64,000 nucleotides of DNA from Clostridiales bacterium (GCA_017620475.1 JAFZQI010000004.1:56225-120224), one strand, 5' to 3'. Counted from the stretch's first letter, positions 17,202-26,928 are shown. Notes: generated by a model not told the origin, from the sequence alone. Translations and numbers: made by a program.

Positions 17202-19349
17202 TTGAGCGGTTGGGTTGTTGAATTAGCGAAGTCTTCCGGGTTCTGCTTTGGTGTGCAGAATGCGGTGACGACGGCGTACCGTATCCGTGATGATTATCCT
17301 GAACGTAAGATATACATGCTTGGCGAGATCACGCATAACGAGGCTGTTGTGGGTGATCTTTTGTCGACCGGCATGATCCTGATCCATGATCCGGAAGAAG
17401 CGGAGGAAGGCGGGCTGGTGCTGATCCGGGCTCACGGAGTCACTCCGGCGGTGATCCGGGTCCTCAAGAGCAGAAACTGTGAAATCGTTGACTGCACCTG
17501 TCCGTTTGTCAAAAAAATACACGACATTGTTTCCAAAGCCGATCAGGAAGGCCATCCGGTCTACATTACCGGTACCAAGGGCCATCCGGAAGTGGTAGGA
17601 ATCTGCGGAGAGTGCGGAGATAAGGCGGTTGTAGTCTCTTCTCTTGTGGAGTGTCAGGCTCTTTCTGACATCGAAAAAGACTCGGTCTGGGTGTCCCAAA
17701 CCACATTTTCTAGTAAAGAATTCCAAAAAATTTGCGAATTTGTGCAGAAAAAAATTGCAAAAGAGCAAATTTTTGGTACAATATGTTATACGACTGAAAA
17801 TAGGCAGAGGGAAACTGCAGATTTGGCCGATGTTTCCGATGTTATGGTTGTCATAGGATCGAAAACAAGTTCGAATACTAAGAAACTCTTTGATATATGT
17901 TCAGATCGTTGTGCGCTGACATATCTTGTCGGAAACGCGGAGGACGTGAAACCATTGCTTCCTATGTGGAGGGAACGCAGGGTGAAGCGGATAGGTGTTT
18001 CGGCAGGTGCATCAACGCCGGTGAGTATTATCAGGGAGGTTATCCATACCATGAGTGACAATGGGGTAAACACGAATTCAGAATCTAACGACATTAATTT
18101 TGGCGATTACATCGAAAGCATTCCACAGCTTCGCAAGAACGCTACAGTGAAGGGAGCAATAACGTCCTACGACGGCGATTTCGTATATGTAGATGTCCAT
18201 GATAAGTCGGAAGGAAGGATTCCGAAGAGTGAATTCGAACCTGATTTTGACTTTGACGCGGCGGTAGCAGAGCGTAAAGAGATTGAAGTATATGTAAAGA
18301 GCATCCGTAATACGGATCAGGGCAAGGAAATCGTTCTTTCCAAGTCTCATGTGGACTTCAGCAAGAATAAGGCTGAGGTTGAGGCCGCTTATGAGAACAA
18401 GACTCCGCTGACCGTGAAGATCACAAATGTTGTTAAGGACGGCGTGATCGCCAACTACGGCGGTGTAGATATCTACATCCACCGCACACAGCTTGAACTG
18501 GCTACAGTAAATGATCTGGAATCTTATAAGGGTAAGACCATCGAGATCCTGATCACCCAGTTCGATCCGGACAAGCGCCGCTTGAGAGTTTCCGGTTCCA
18601 GAAGAACACTTCTGAACAACGAGCGTAAGGCAAAGGCTGAGGAAGTTTGGAACACGATCGAGAAAGATAAGGAATATGATGGCGTCGTAAGAAGCCTTAC
18701 CGATTTCGGTGCTTTCGTTGATATCGGCGGTGTAGACGGTCTGATCCATGTTTCCGAACTTTCCTGGAATCATATCAAGCATCCTTCTGAAGTTCTCTCT
18801 GTAGGTGACGAAGTTCACGTATATGTGAAGGATTTCGATCCGGAGAAGAAGAGAATCTCTCTCGGATATAAGAAGGCTGAGGATGATCCGTTCTACAACA
18901 TTGAAGAGCGTATCCCGGTTGGCTCTATCGTTCGCGGTAAGGTCGTCCGTATGTTCCAGTTTGGTGCTTTCGTAGAGCTCGAGCCGAATCTTGATGCACT
19001 GTGCCATGTTTCCCAGATTTCAGACGTTCGCCTGAACAAGCCTCAGGATGTTCTGAAGGAAGGTATGGAAGTTGAAGCGAAGGTTCTTGATGTGAATGCA
19101 ACAGCTCGTCGTATCAGCATTTCCATTAAGGAAGTGGCTCCGATCAATCCGGAACCGAAGGATGAGGAAGAGGAAGCTCCGGCAGAGGCAGCTGTAGAGG
19201 CTCCGGCTGAGGCGGTTGTTGAGGCTCCGGTAGAAGCGGCTGTTGAAGAAGTAGCTGAGGCTCCGGTTGAAGCTGCTGAAGTTGTAGCGGAAGAAGCTCC
19301 GACTGAAGAGGCTGCTCCGGCTGAGGAAGCGGCTCCGGCGGAAGAGTAA
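17202..19349 (+). CDS. ispH: bifunctional IspH (HMB-PP reductase) fused to four S1 RNA-binding domains
   Basis: 715 residues from a TTG start behind GAGGTAAGGA. Residues 1-285 are IspH with the three iron-sulfur cysteines Cys15, Cys100 and Cys195 and histidines 45, 78 and 128; it makes IPP and DMAPP in the MEP pathway. Four S1 domains follow at about 312-385, 402-470, 486-556 and 572-643, like ribosomal protein S1. The fusion is known in Clostridia. The last ~65 residues are an unusual Ala/Glu/Pro/Val tail built from EAPxEA-type repeats. Dxr and IspG of the same pathway are encoded at 31-34 kb; ispD, ispE and ispF are not in view. A hairpin terminator follows. Confidence 0.95.
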   Translation: MSGWVVELAKSSGFCFGVQNAVTTAYRIRDDYPERKIYMLGEITHNEAVVGDLLSTGMILIHDPEEAEEGGLVLIRAHGVTPAVIRVLKSRNCEIVDCTCPFVKKIHDIVSKADQEGHPVYITGTKGHPEVVGICGECGDKAVVVSSLVECQALSDIEKDSVWVSQTTFSSKEFQKICEFVQKKIAKEQIFGTICYTTENRQRETADLADVSDVMVVIGSKTSSNTKKLFDICSDRCALTYLVGNAEDVKPLLPMWRERRVKRIGVSAGASTPVSIIREVIHTMSDNGVNTNSESNDINFGDYIESIPQLRKNATVKGAITSYDGDFVYVDVHDKSEGRIPKSEFEPDFDFDAAVAERKEIEVYVKSIRNTDQGKEIVLSKSHVDFSKNKAEVEAAYENKTPLTVKITNVVKDGVIANYGGVDIYIHRTQLELATVNDLESYKGKTIEILITQFDPDKRRLRVSGSRRTLLNNERKAKAEEVWNTIEKDKEYDGVVRSLTDFGAFVDIGGVDGLIHVSELSWNHIKHPSEVLSVGDEVHVYVKDFDPEKKRISLGYKKAEDDPFYNIEERIPVGSIVRGKVVRMFQFGAFVELEPNLDALCHVSQISDVRLNKPQDVLKEGMEVEAKVLDVNATARRISISIKEVAPINPEPKDEEEEAPAEAAVEAPAEAVVEAPVEAAVEEVAEAPVEAAEVVAEEAPTEEAAPAEEAAPAEE

Positions 19350-19386
19350 TTCTTCTCATCAAATCGAATAAGTAAGAATAACAGGG

Positions 19387-19417
19387 GGGCTGTTCCGTCT
19401 TGCGGGACAGCCCTTTT
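19387..19417 (+). terminator. intrinsic terminator after ispH-S1
   Basis: A 10-bp stem pairs GGGCTGTTCC (19387-19396) with GGGACAGCCC (19404-19413) across a 7-base loop, with one G-U pair, followed by TTTT. It closes the run of genes that begins with ileS. Confidence 0.85.
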
Positions 19418-19490
19418 GACAAAGAAGAGAAGATAAACAGGATGCGGTAAAAGGATATCGGTCAGATCTTTTGAAAAGGAGGAGATTGTT

Positions 19491-21818
19491 ATGATTAGGG
19501 AAAACGCAAAGAAAACGATGAAAAAGACGGGAGCGATGATCCTGGCGGCGGTAATGAGTGCCGCCCTTGTTCCACATATTGCGGGAGCACCGAAAGTGGC
19601 GGCGGCATGGTCGAAGAATAAGGATAATACCGCGCTCCGTACCAGTAAGATGGCAGATCCGGATCAAAACGTGGGATTCGGCGAATGGTCCGGAAGCTAT
19701 GTCTATTATGGAAAGTATAATAACGAACCGATCAAATTCCGGGTATTGGACAGTTATACCGCGGAATATGGCGGGAGGAAGATGATTCTTGACTGTGATA
19801 CGGTTCTTTTCAAGGCGTGCTATGACGATGATCCTCAGAAAACAGTCACATGGGATACCAGTGTGATCAAAACCCAGCTTAATGGAGATATGTTTCTCGA
19901 CAAACCGGGTGTTTTTACCGATAGGGAGAAAACCGCGATCGGAAAAAATAAGATTTCCTCACATGAACTGGTTGCAGGTAATGGAATGGGTAAGGTTTCT
20001 GATCATATCAAAAACATCTTTGCCCACTCCACAGAAATTACCGGTGAAAAGATATTCCTTCTTGACGTTGAGGAAGTATCGAATTGCCTATATGGATATA
20101 ATAAAAACCATAATAATGTCAAAAACCGGGTCAAGAAAGATGCGGATGGATATGCCTGCAGATGGTGGCTCCGGAGTGAGTCTGTCAGTTATCATAATTT
20201 TCTGGGAGCCGTTGGATCAGACGGAATGATCGGATTGGGGAGTTCTACGGAAGAGCCTATTGGCGTGGCTCCGGCGATGAACATTAACCTGGCATATGTC
20301 CTGTTCTCCACGCTGATCTCCGGAACAAGAGGTCAGGTCGGGGCGGAGTATAAGCTTACGATCAAAGATGACGATCTTTCTATCTCGGTTCCCGAAGGAA
20401 AACAAATTGATGTTTCGGGGAATACGGTTACAGTACCTTACGAGATCACCGGATCGAATGCCGGTTCGGCAAACTGTGTCTCTGTTCTTATCCTCGATGA
20501 GATTATGCATTCCGAGTATTCGTATGCGTCCAAGATTCTATTCTATGATTCACTTAAAGGATCATTTTCTACCAACGGGACAGGCACGTTTACGCTGCCG
20601 GGGAATCTTTCGGGAACATGGGGAAAAGATTATCATGTGTTTATCCTTGCTGAAGATGTGAACGGAACCTATGAAACGGATTACGCAAGTGAACTGTTCG
20701 AGATCAAACCTCTTACGGAAGTCGTGATCGACCTTTCTTCCGGAACGGCTACACAGGATGAAGACCTTCTCACCGCCATGATGCAGCTGGGGAACCGGGC
20801 GCTGGTGTATAGAGAACCAACTTCGGGAGATGACGCGATGAATATCGACATCGATAGGAACGGTACATGGGATATCCGATGCCCGTTCGAATACGGCGCG
20901 GAGATCACAAGACTTGATACCTGCAGTGTTTTCGGAACATATACCTTCTCTTACGATCAGGTAGTGATGATCTGTTACTCGTCGATCACATTTAAACTTC
21001 CTCTTTGTAAAGCTTCGATTACGAAGGCGGAACCGACGGACAACGGGATTCAGGTCAGATGGGGCAGTGTAGCCGGTTTTACCAGTTATAACGTCTACCG
21101 ATCATCAAGCCAGAGCGGTACGTACAGTTATCTCGGAAGTGTGACGGGGGGGACGACCAGGTATACCGATAAAACGGCACAGGGCGGAAAGACTTACTAC
21201 TACAAGGTTCGCCCATATTTCAAAGCGGATGGTAAGACGATCTATGCCGCATGGTCCGATGCGAAGAAGGTGACGGTCCTTGCGGATACGAAACTTACGG
21301 CCGAACCGAAGAACGGCGTCACTATGAAGCTTTCCTGGACGGCGGTCAGCGGGGCGGATTCTTACGAGATCTATCGCGCCACTTCGGCAGGCGGTCCTTA
21401 TACATATGTAAAAGCGACGACCGGTACATCGACCTCAGATACGGGACTTACGGCAGGAACCCGATATTACTACATGGTCCGCGCCAAAAGAACTGTGAAT
21501 GGTCAGGTTCAGTACAGTAAGTACAACGCAGCAGTAGCAGTTGCGCTCGCGACGCCGTCGATGGAAAGTGCGACGTTCAAGTCCGGAAAAGGCGTGACAC
21601 TGACATGGACGAAGGCCAGCGGAGCCGACCGGTACAATGTCTATAAGTACAATACATCTACCGGCAAATACGATTATGTCACAAGTGTCCTCGGAGGAAC
21701 CCTGACGTATACCGATGCGTCGGGGAAGAAGGGTGATTATTACAAAGTCCGTGCCTATAAACGTGTCGACGGTGTCGTATATTACGGCGGATGGAGTAAT
21801 GCCAAAATGGGGAAATAA
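19491..21818 (+). CDS. secreted DUF6273-like protein with three C-terminal fibronectin type III domains
   Basis: 775 residues. A signal peptide is seen at 1-38 (KKTMKKTG, then a hydrophobic core ending GAPKVAAA). Residues 60-270 resemble the DUF6273 domain: 'VYYGKYNNEPIKFRVLDS' at the start and 'RWWLRSESVS' with 'GVAPAMNINL' at the end. A beta-rich middle (about 300-405) follows, then three fibronectin type III repeats from about 508, 599 and 686, each with a paired Trp and 'Y(N/E)(V/I)Y' strand. The end lacks an LPxTG or other anchor, so it is probably released or loosely bound. Function unknown; adhesion or polysaccharide binding is only a guess. The start follows AAAAGGAGGAG. Confidence 0.75.
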   Translation: MIRENAKKTMKKTGAMILAAVMSAALVPHIAGAPKVAAAWSKNKDNTALRTSKMADPDQNVGFGEWSGSYVYYGKYNNEPIKFRVLDSYTAEYGGRKMILDCDTVLFKACYDDDPQKTVTWDTSVIKTQLNGDMFLDKPGVFTDREKTAIGKNKISSHELVAGNGMGKVSDHIKNIFAHSTEITGEKIFLLDVEEVSNCLYGYNKNHNNVKNRVKKDADGYACRWWLRSESVSYHNFLGAVGSDGMIGLGSSTEEPIGVAPAMNINLAYVLFSTLISGTRGQVGAEYKLTIKDDDLSISVPEGKQIDVSGNTVTVPYEITGSNAGSANCVSVLILDEIMHSEYSYASKILFYDSLKGSFSTNGTGTFTLPGNLSGTWGKDYHVFILAEDVNGTYETDYASELFEIKPLTEVVIDLSSGTATQDEDLLTAMMQLGNRALVYREPTSGDDAMNIDIDRNGTWDIRCPFEYGAEITRLDTCSVFGTYTFSYDQVVMICYSSITFKLPLCKASITKAEPTDNGIQVRWGSVAGFTSYNVYRSSSQSGTYSYLGSVTGGTTRYTDKTAQGGKTYYYKVRPYFKADGKTIYAAWSDAKKVTVLADTKLTAEPKNGVTMKLSWTAVSGADSYEIYRATSAGGPYTYVKATTGTSTSDTGLTAGTRYYYMVRAKRTVNGQVQYSKYNAAVAVALATPSMESATFKSGKGVTLTWTKASGADRYNVYKYNTSTGKYDYVTSVLGGTLTYTDASGKKGDYYKVRAYKRVDGVVYYGGWSNAKMGK

Positions 21819-21949
21819 TTTCGTTATTTTGTCATAGATATTGGTAAATGGGTTTTCTTTGATCTTCAAAACGTTTGGATATCAGCCTAAAACAAGTTTG
21901 ATATCAATGCTACAGTATCATTTCTCATATTACAATTGTGTCACATTTG

Positions 21950-21978
21950 TTTCCAAGGATGGGAGAGTACGGTATAAT
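21950..21978 (+). promoter_or_regulatory. promoter for the NlpC/P60 gene
   Basis: TTTCCA (21950-21955), a 17-base spacer and a perfect TATAAT (21973-21978) lie about 50 bases before the TTG start. The rest of the 210-base gap holds no terminator or RNA gene that I can see; it carries two copies of the palindrome GATATC. Confidence 0.5.
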
Positions 21979-22028
21979 TACAATGAAGTAGCGTGTGGGT
22001 GGGATACTTGGCGCATTAGGAGGATATT

Positions 22029-23501
22029 TTGAAGAATAGAGAAGTGAAACACAATTTGAATCTTGAACTTCTGCATCGCCGGCAGCAGAGATCACTGCGC
22101 CGTAGTTTGAAGATGACATCGATCGTTCTGGTTGTGGCTTCAGTAATCCTTTGGTGGCCGCTGGTTCCGCTTGGACATGCATCCGACATCTGCCTGCAGG
22201 TTCCGACCGAGCAGACGATTTCACTTAGTGGCAAAAGCTATTATATTCCTTCTCATGCTTCTTCCGGAAAGACTTCTTCAGAAGTTTCCATGGATGATAT
22301 TCTCAAGGATGACACATATGTAGTCACGGAGCATACTGATCGTGACGGAAACAGCAAAGAACTGCTGGATCCCAATGCTTTTGATACACGGGACGAAGAG
22401 GTTTTTGTCCAGGTCAACCAGGCGCAGATCCATCTTCAGCCTTCTTCTGAAAGCCCGATCATTGCAACTTTGGAACTGTTCAGCAATGTCAGAAGGATCG
22501 GTATCGGTTCTTCCTGGTCCTGCATCGAATTCGGCGATGAGGAAGGAAGCCTAACCGGATATGTTCTTTCGGACTCGCTGACAACGGATGTCCTGGCAAC
22601 GCCGACACCGATTCCTACTGAAACGCCGACGCCTACTCCGTCTCCTGTTCCTCATGAGAGTACCCCGACTCCGACTCCGACACCGAAGCCTGAGGCGGAT
22701 CCTACTCCGGTAGAGGCAACTTCAACGCCGACACCGTCACCGGTACCTGAGGTCGAAGAATATGCTTCGAGCGGAGAGTTCTTTTCACTTGGAGAAGTAA
22801 ATGTCAGAAGCGGTCCGGGTACTTCGTTTGAAGTGCTGAGAAAACTTGAACGTAACGACAGTGTGACGATCGTGGCGGAGACGAGTAACGGCTGGTTCAA
22901 ACTTTCCGATGGCGGATATGTTCGTGCTGATCTGGTATACTCTGAGCCGGTTCAGGAGACTACGGTAGAGACGACCGCTCCGAGAGAGACAACAGAAGCA
23001 ACAACAACGACGGAAGCTCCGTCAGATGATCCGGATGAGCCCTACGAGCCGACAGAGACGGCTTCTTCGTCTGAGGATACTGAGCCTTCGGATCCTACTC
23101 CGACACCGGTTCCTTTCACACCTCCGACGCTGCCGGATCCGGATTCCTGTGATCTTATGACTTATGCCCGTGCGTTTATCGGCATCCCTTATGTTTGGTG
23201 CGGTGCGGATCTGACCGGTCTCGACTGCTCGGGATTCGTTTCCTACGTTTACGCGCATTATTATCATTACTCACTTCCGCATCAATCGGCGATGATCGCT
23301 GAATTGGGAACGGATGTTACCGGTCAGGAACTCCGGGCAGGTGATGTGATCTGTCATGACTATAACGGTGACGGCCGCGTTGACCATGTAAGCCTCTATT
23401 GCGGCGATGATGTCGTGATCCATGCATCAACAAGCAATGGCGGTATCGTTGAAGACTGGTACCCCATGAGCGCGATGGTCACGATCAGAAGATTCGTGTG
23501 A
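22029..23501 (+). CDS. membrane-anchored SH3-NlpC/P60 cell-wall endopeptidase
   Basis: 490 residues; the TTG start is chosen because AGGAGGA lies five bases upstream. A basic N-terminus and one hydrophobic segment (31-50) form a signal anchor. A first SH3-like domain (about 118-170) and a second (about 245-300, 'NVRSGPGTSFEVL') are separated by a Pro-Thr linker; a second Thr/Glu/Pro linker leads to the NlpC/P60 domain (about 370-490). The catalytic triad is Cys400 (LDCSGF), His453 (RVDHVS) and His465 (IHAST). It would cut gamma-D-Glu-mDAP type bonds in peptidoglycan. The P-T linkers resemble the tail of PrkC at 48 kb. Confidence 0.88.
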   Translation: MKNREVKHNLNLELLHRRQQRSLRRSLKMTSIVLVVASVILWWPLVPLGHASDICLQVPTEQTISLSGKSYYIPSHASSGKTSSEVSMDDILKDDTYVVTEHTDRDGNSKELLDPNAFDTRDEEVFVQVNQAQIHLQPSSESPIIATLELFSNVRRIGIGSSWSCIEFGDEEGSLTGYVLSDSLTTDVLATPTPIPTETPTPTPSPVPHESTPTPTPTPKPEADPTPVEATSTPTPSPVPEVEEYASSGEFFSLGEVNVRSGPGTSFEVLRKLERNDSVTIVAETSNGWFKLSDGGYVRADLVYSEPVQETTVETTAPRETTEATTTTEAPSDDPDEPYEPTETASSSEDTEPSDPTPTPVPFTPPTLPDPDSCDLMTYARAFIGIPYVWCGADLTGLDCSGFVSYVYAHYYHYSLPHQSAMIAELGTDVTGQELRAGDVICHDYNGDGRVDHVSLYCGDDVVIHASTSNGGIVEDWYPMSAMVTIRRFV

Positions 23502-23512
23502 TGGATGATCTG

Positions 23513-24856
23513 TCAGGCTTGGCCTGAAACGGCGATTTTACCTAGTTTTTCAAGTGCCTCTTCGTACATCGGTACGAGGAGGTACAAATTTTCTGCGAGA
23601 ATGCTTTCATTCGCCTGATGACATTGGTCGGCTGCCCAGGGGAGCTGCGGACCGAATGCCACGATGTTCGGCATAGTGCGTGCGTACGTCCCTCCGCCGA
23701 TTGCAATCGGTTTGACTTCTTGCTTAAGTGATTCGTCCCTTGTTTTTTTCTCATCGGTGTTAAAGGTGAAAAGGGTCCTGTATTTTCCGTAAATCGCGCA
23801 TAAAGAGGTGATCTGGTCCGATTCCGCATCTTTAAAAAGCGGCGGCTGTACGGAATCATCCACGGCTTTCACTCCGAATTCAGAAGCGATGGCGTTCAGT
23901 TTTTCCCGAACAGTTTCCATCGATGTGCTAACGGGTACCCGGATGTCAACATGAAGCTTAGCATGATCTGTGCTGATATCCACGATCCCGACATTGGACG
24001 TCATGGCACCGGAAATATCAGATGCAAAATAGGATGTAAAGGGTGTCTCACTTTTCCGACTGAAGTATTTTTCCAAGAGAGCCAGGAGTTTTGATGTTTT
24101 TTTCAGATCAGAGGTCATTTTGTCGAGCATGCAGTCGATCGCGTTCACTCCCAGATTCGGATGAGAGGCGTGCGCCTGTATGCCTTCAGCATAGATACCC
24201 CGATTACAGGTCAGGTCGATCAGCTCGCAATATGCCGGAACCATATTTGCAGCGCTTCCGCCGTGAAGGGTAAAGGTTCCTGCCGGTTCTTCTTCAAAAT
24301 GCATCTGATAAATACCTTTCTCGGCAAAGATACACGGGAATTCGGCGTCCGGTGTAAATCCGATGTCCGGAAGCTCCTCCGTTTCACAATAACGGACCAT
24401 GCAGGAAGAACCGTGCTCTTCGTCCGTCCCGACGATCAGGCGTACCCGGAAATCCGGATCCGGATGGGTATCCTTAAACCGGAGCATGGACATATACGAG
24501 GCGACAACGGGGCCTTTGTCGTCAATCACGCCGCGTCCGAAGAGCCGGCCCTGATCGAAAACGAGCGAGAATGCGTCCGTATTCCACCCGGAACCTTCCG
24601 GAACGACATCGAGGTGTCCGAGGATAGCAACGAGGGGGCCGCGGTTACCCCATTGGATGTAACCGGCTTTGTTTCCGACATTTGCGGTGGTGAATCCGTC
24701 CTGATCGGCTCGATCGAGAAGGTATTGAAGTGCTTCCTTCGGCTTGATCCCGTATGGCGCTTCGTCAGCGGGTTCTCCCTTGACACTTGCAATCCCGATC
24801 AGATCAGATAAAATATTGCGGAAAGAGAGGATCTCTTGTTCGGATAATGTATTCAT
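23513..24856 (-). CDS. Sapep/PepV-like M20 dipeptidase
   Basis: 447 residues. M20 metallopeptidase motifs are seen in order: GHLDVVPEG (first zinc His-Asp), RGVIDDKGP (bridging Asp), DEEHGSS (catalytic Glu pair) and a late His in WAADQCHQANE. The length and the YGIKPKEAL N-terminus fit the PepV/Sapep dipeptidases, which release amino acids from dipeptides in the cytoplasm. It converges on the P60 gene with 11 bases between the stops. It is transcribed alone, divergent from rpsB; its own promoter was not recognised. Confidence 0.9.
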   Translation of the reverse strand: MNTLSEQEILSFRNILSDLIGIASVKGEPADEAPYGIKPKEALQYLLDRADQDGFTTANVGNKAGYIQWGNRGPLVAILGHLDVVPEGSGWNTDAFSLVFDQGRLFGRGVIDDKGPVVASYMSMLRFKDTHPDPDFRVRLIVGTDEEHGSSCMVRYCETEELPDIGFTPDAEFPCIFAEKGIYQMHFEEEPAGTFTLHGGSAANMVPAYCELIDLTCNRGIYAEGIQAHASHPNLGVNAIDCMLDKMTSDLKKTSKLLALLEKYFSRKSETPFTSYFASDISGAMTSNVGIVDISTDHAKLHVDIRVPVSTSMETVREKLNAIASEFGVKAVDDSVQPPLFKDAESDQITSLCAIYGKYRTLFTFNTDEKKTRDESLKQEVKPIAIGGGTYARTMPNIVAFGPQLPWAADQCHQANESILAENLYLLVPMYEEALEKLGKIAVSGQA

Positions 24857-24921
24857 AGGTGTGATTCTCCGTATTCTTTAGAAAAAATCGCGCTTTTAAC
24901 GAATTTCTTATCAAAAAACAC

Positions 24922-24950
24922 TTGCCAACAGCGCTTCTTCATTGTATCAT
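24922..24950 (+). promoter_or_regulatory. strong promoter for rpsB-tsf
   Basis: TTGCCA (24922-24927), a 17-base spacer and TATCAT (24945-24950) match the vegetative consensus at ten of twelve positions. It gives an rpsB leader of roughly 85 bases. Confidence 0.75.
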
Positions 24951-24969
24951 TTTTATCGGCTAAAAATCA

Positions 24970-25017
24970 CACAAGGCGTTACTTTTGTTCTCCGGAAGGA
25001 CCGGGGCCGCACTTGTG
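24970..25017 (+). promoter_or_regulatory. possible structured leader of rpsB mRNA
   Basis: CACAAG (24970-24975) can pair with CTTGTG (25012-25017), enclosing a smaller CCGG/CCGG hairpin, just upstream of the AGGAGG site at 25030-25035. S2 leaders that bind S2 are known in bacteria; this one is judged only by eye. Confidence 0.3.
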
Positions 25018-25041
25018 GAAGAAAAAACAGGAGGATTTTTT

Positions 25042-25824
25042 ATGTCAACTATTTCTATGAAGCAGCTTCTTGAAGCCGGTGTACATTTTGGTCACCAGAC
25101 CCGTCGTTGGAACCCGAAGATGGCGGAGTATATCTTCACGGAGCGTAACAACATCCACATCATCGACCTGCAGAAGACCGTAAAGAAGACCGAAGAAGCT
25201 TATGACTTCGTTCGTTCCATTGCTGCAGACGGCGGAAACATTCTCTTCGTTGGTACGAAGAAGCAGGCTCAGGATTCCATTGCGGAAGAAGCTGTTCGCT
25301 GCAACATGTTCTTCATCAACAACCGCTGGCTCGGTGGTACACTCACAAACTTCAAGACAATTGAGAAGAGACTGGCTCGTCTTGCTGAACTGAAGACTAT
25401 GTCTGAAGACGGTTCCTTCGAACTTCGTACAAAGAAGGAAGTAGCTAAGCTTAAGCTCGAGATGGAAAAGCTCGACAAGAACCTTGGCGGTATCCAGGGC
25501 ATGAAGAGACTGCCGGCTTGCCTTTTTGTTGTTGATACAAAGAAAGAGCACCTGGCTGTTGCCGAAGCAAAGCGTCTGGGTATCCCGGTAGTTGCTATTG
25601 TTGATACCAACTGCGATCCGGAAGAAGTAGATTATGTTATCCCGGGTAACGATGATGCGATCCGTGCGGTAAAACTCATTGCCGGCCACATGGCTGATGC
25701 CGTTCTCGAAGGACGTCAGGGTGAGCAGCTTGATGTTCCTGCTTCCGAGGAAGCTTCCGAAGAGGCGGCTGAGGTCGTTGAAGAGGCAGTTGAAGAAGCT
25801 GTAGAAGCTCCGGCTGAGGCTTAA
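25042..25824 (+). CDS. rpsB: 30S ribosomal protein S2
   Basis: 260 residues from the ATG at 25042, placed behind ACAGGAGGATTTTTT; the longer frame from 24985 adds 19 unrelated residues and was rejected. The opening [22 protein letters not shown] and '[14 protein letters not shown]' are S2 signatures. S2 joins late in 30S assembly and contacts S1. The last ~25 residues are a Glu/Ala/Val tail ([15 protein letters not shown]...), similar in composition to the tail of the S1-bearing protein at 19.2 kb. First gene of the rpsB-tsf operon. Confidence 0.98.
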   Translation: MSTISMKQLLEAGVHFGHQTRRWNPKMAEYIFTERNNIHIIDLQKTVKKTEEAYDFVRSIAADGGNILFVGTKKQAQDSIAEEAVRCNMFFINNRWLGGTLTNFKTIEKRLARLAELKTMSEDGSFELRTKKEVAKLKLEMEKLDKNLGGIQGMKRLPACLFVVDTKKEHLAVAEAKRLGIPVVAIVDTNCDPEEVDYVIPGNDDAIRAVKLIAGHMADAVLEGRQGEQLDVPASEEASEEAAEVVEEAVEEAVEAPAEA

Positions 25825-25890
25825 TTACTAAGCTGCGTTAGCAGGTGTATTCAATTTCTAAATCAATTTCAATAAATGGAGGAAATAATC

Positions 25891-26829
25891 ATGGCTGATA
25901 TTAGTGCTGCACAGGTCAAGGAACTTCGCGAGATGACAGGTTCCGGTATTATGGATTGTAAGAGAGCTCTTCAGGCAACTGAGGGTGATATTGAGAAGGC
26001 GGTTGCATGGCTTCGTGAAAAGGGTATCGCTAAGGCTGAAAAGAAGTCTGCAAGAATCGCTGCAGAAGGCGCTGTAATTGCTAAGATCGCTGACGACAAG
26101 AAGTCCGGTGTTCTTGCTGAGATCAACGTTGAGACAGACTTTGCTGCGAACACAGATAAGTTCAAGGCTTTCGCAGATACTGTTGCTACACACATTCTTG
26201 CTAAGAAGCCGGCTACAGTTGAAGATCTTATGGCACAGACCCTTTTCAATGATGAGTCCAAGACAGTTGAGCTCTTCCAGAAAGAAGCAATCGCAGATAT
26301 CGGAGAGAATACTTCTATCAGAAGATTCGTAGTATATGAGGTAGAGGGCAACGGTGCGGTTGCTTCCTACATCCACATGGGCGGTAAGATCGGTGTATTC
26401 GTAGAGTTCGGTACAGATGACGATTCCGTTATCGCAGATTCCAAGTTTGCTGATTTTGCTAAGGATATCGCAATGCAGATCGCAGCTGCAAATCCGAAAT
26501 GGCTCACACGTGAAGATGTTCCTGCTGAGGAAATCGAGAAAGAGACAGAGATCATCATCAACAAGAACCTCAACGAAGGTAAGCCGGAGAAGATCATCAG
26601 AGAGAGAATCCTGCCGGGTAACATCGAGAAGTTCTATAAAGAGAACTGCCTCGTAGAGCAGGAATTCGTTAAGGATGATTCCAAGTCCATCGCAACCTAC
26701 ACGAAGGAAATGGTTTCTTCTATGGGTCAGAACATCTCCATCCGTCGTTTCACACGTTTCGAAATGGGTGAAGGTCTTGCTAAGAAGGAAGAGAACTTCG
26801 CTGAAGAAGTTATGAAGCAGATCCAGTAA
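25891..26829 (+). CDS. tsf: translation elongation factor Ts
   Basis: 312 residues from the ATG at 25891, after the site TGGAGGAAATAATC; the frame from 25876 only adds the binding site itself. The N-terminal UBA-like domain (VKELREMTGSGIMDCKRAL) and the nucleotide-exchange motif 'VETDFAANTDKFKAF' are clear. EF-Ts regenerates EF-Tu-GTP. It follows rpsB by 66 bases and is closed by a terminator. The length is longer than the ~200-residue short EF-Ts and matches the two-subdomain core type. Confidence 0.98.
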   Translation: MADISAAQVKELREMTGSGIMDCKRALQATEGDIEKAVAWLREKGIAKAEKKSARIAAEGAVIAKIADDKKSGVLAEINVETDFAANTDKFKAFADTVATHILAKKPATVEDLMAQTLFNDESKTVELFQKEAIADIGENTSIRRFVVYEVEGNGAVASYIHMGGKIGVFVEFGTDDDSVIADSKFADFAKDIAMQIAAANPKWLTREDVPAEEIEKETEIIINKNLNEGKPEKIIRERILPGNIEKFYKENCLVEQEFVKDDSKSIATYTKEMVSSMGQNISIRRFTRFEMGEGLAKKEENFAEEVMKQIQ

Positions 26830-26851
26830 TCTATCAATAACAGATCAACAG

Positions 26852-26885
26852 AAAGGGACAGTCATAAAAGGCTGTCCCTTTTTTC
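26852..26885 (+). terminator. intrinsic terminator after tsf
   Basis: AAAGGGACAG (26852-26861) pairs perfectly with CTGTCCCTTT (26872-26881) over a ten-base loop, followed by a run of six to seven T. Confidence 0.92.
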
Positions 26886-26919
26886 GTATATAGTCAAGTC
26901 TTTTTCTGAAAAGGTTATT

Positions 26920-26928
26920 TGATACAAT
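26920..26928 (+). promoter_or_regulatory. extended -10 promoter for the histidine phosphatase gene
   Basis: The element TGATACAAT (TGn plus TACAAT at 26923-26928) lies 42 bases before the ATG and after the tsf terminator. No good -35 box is seen. Confidence 0.4.
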
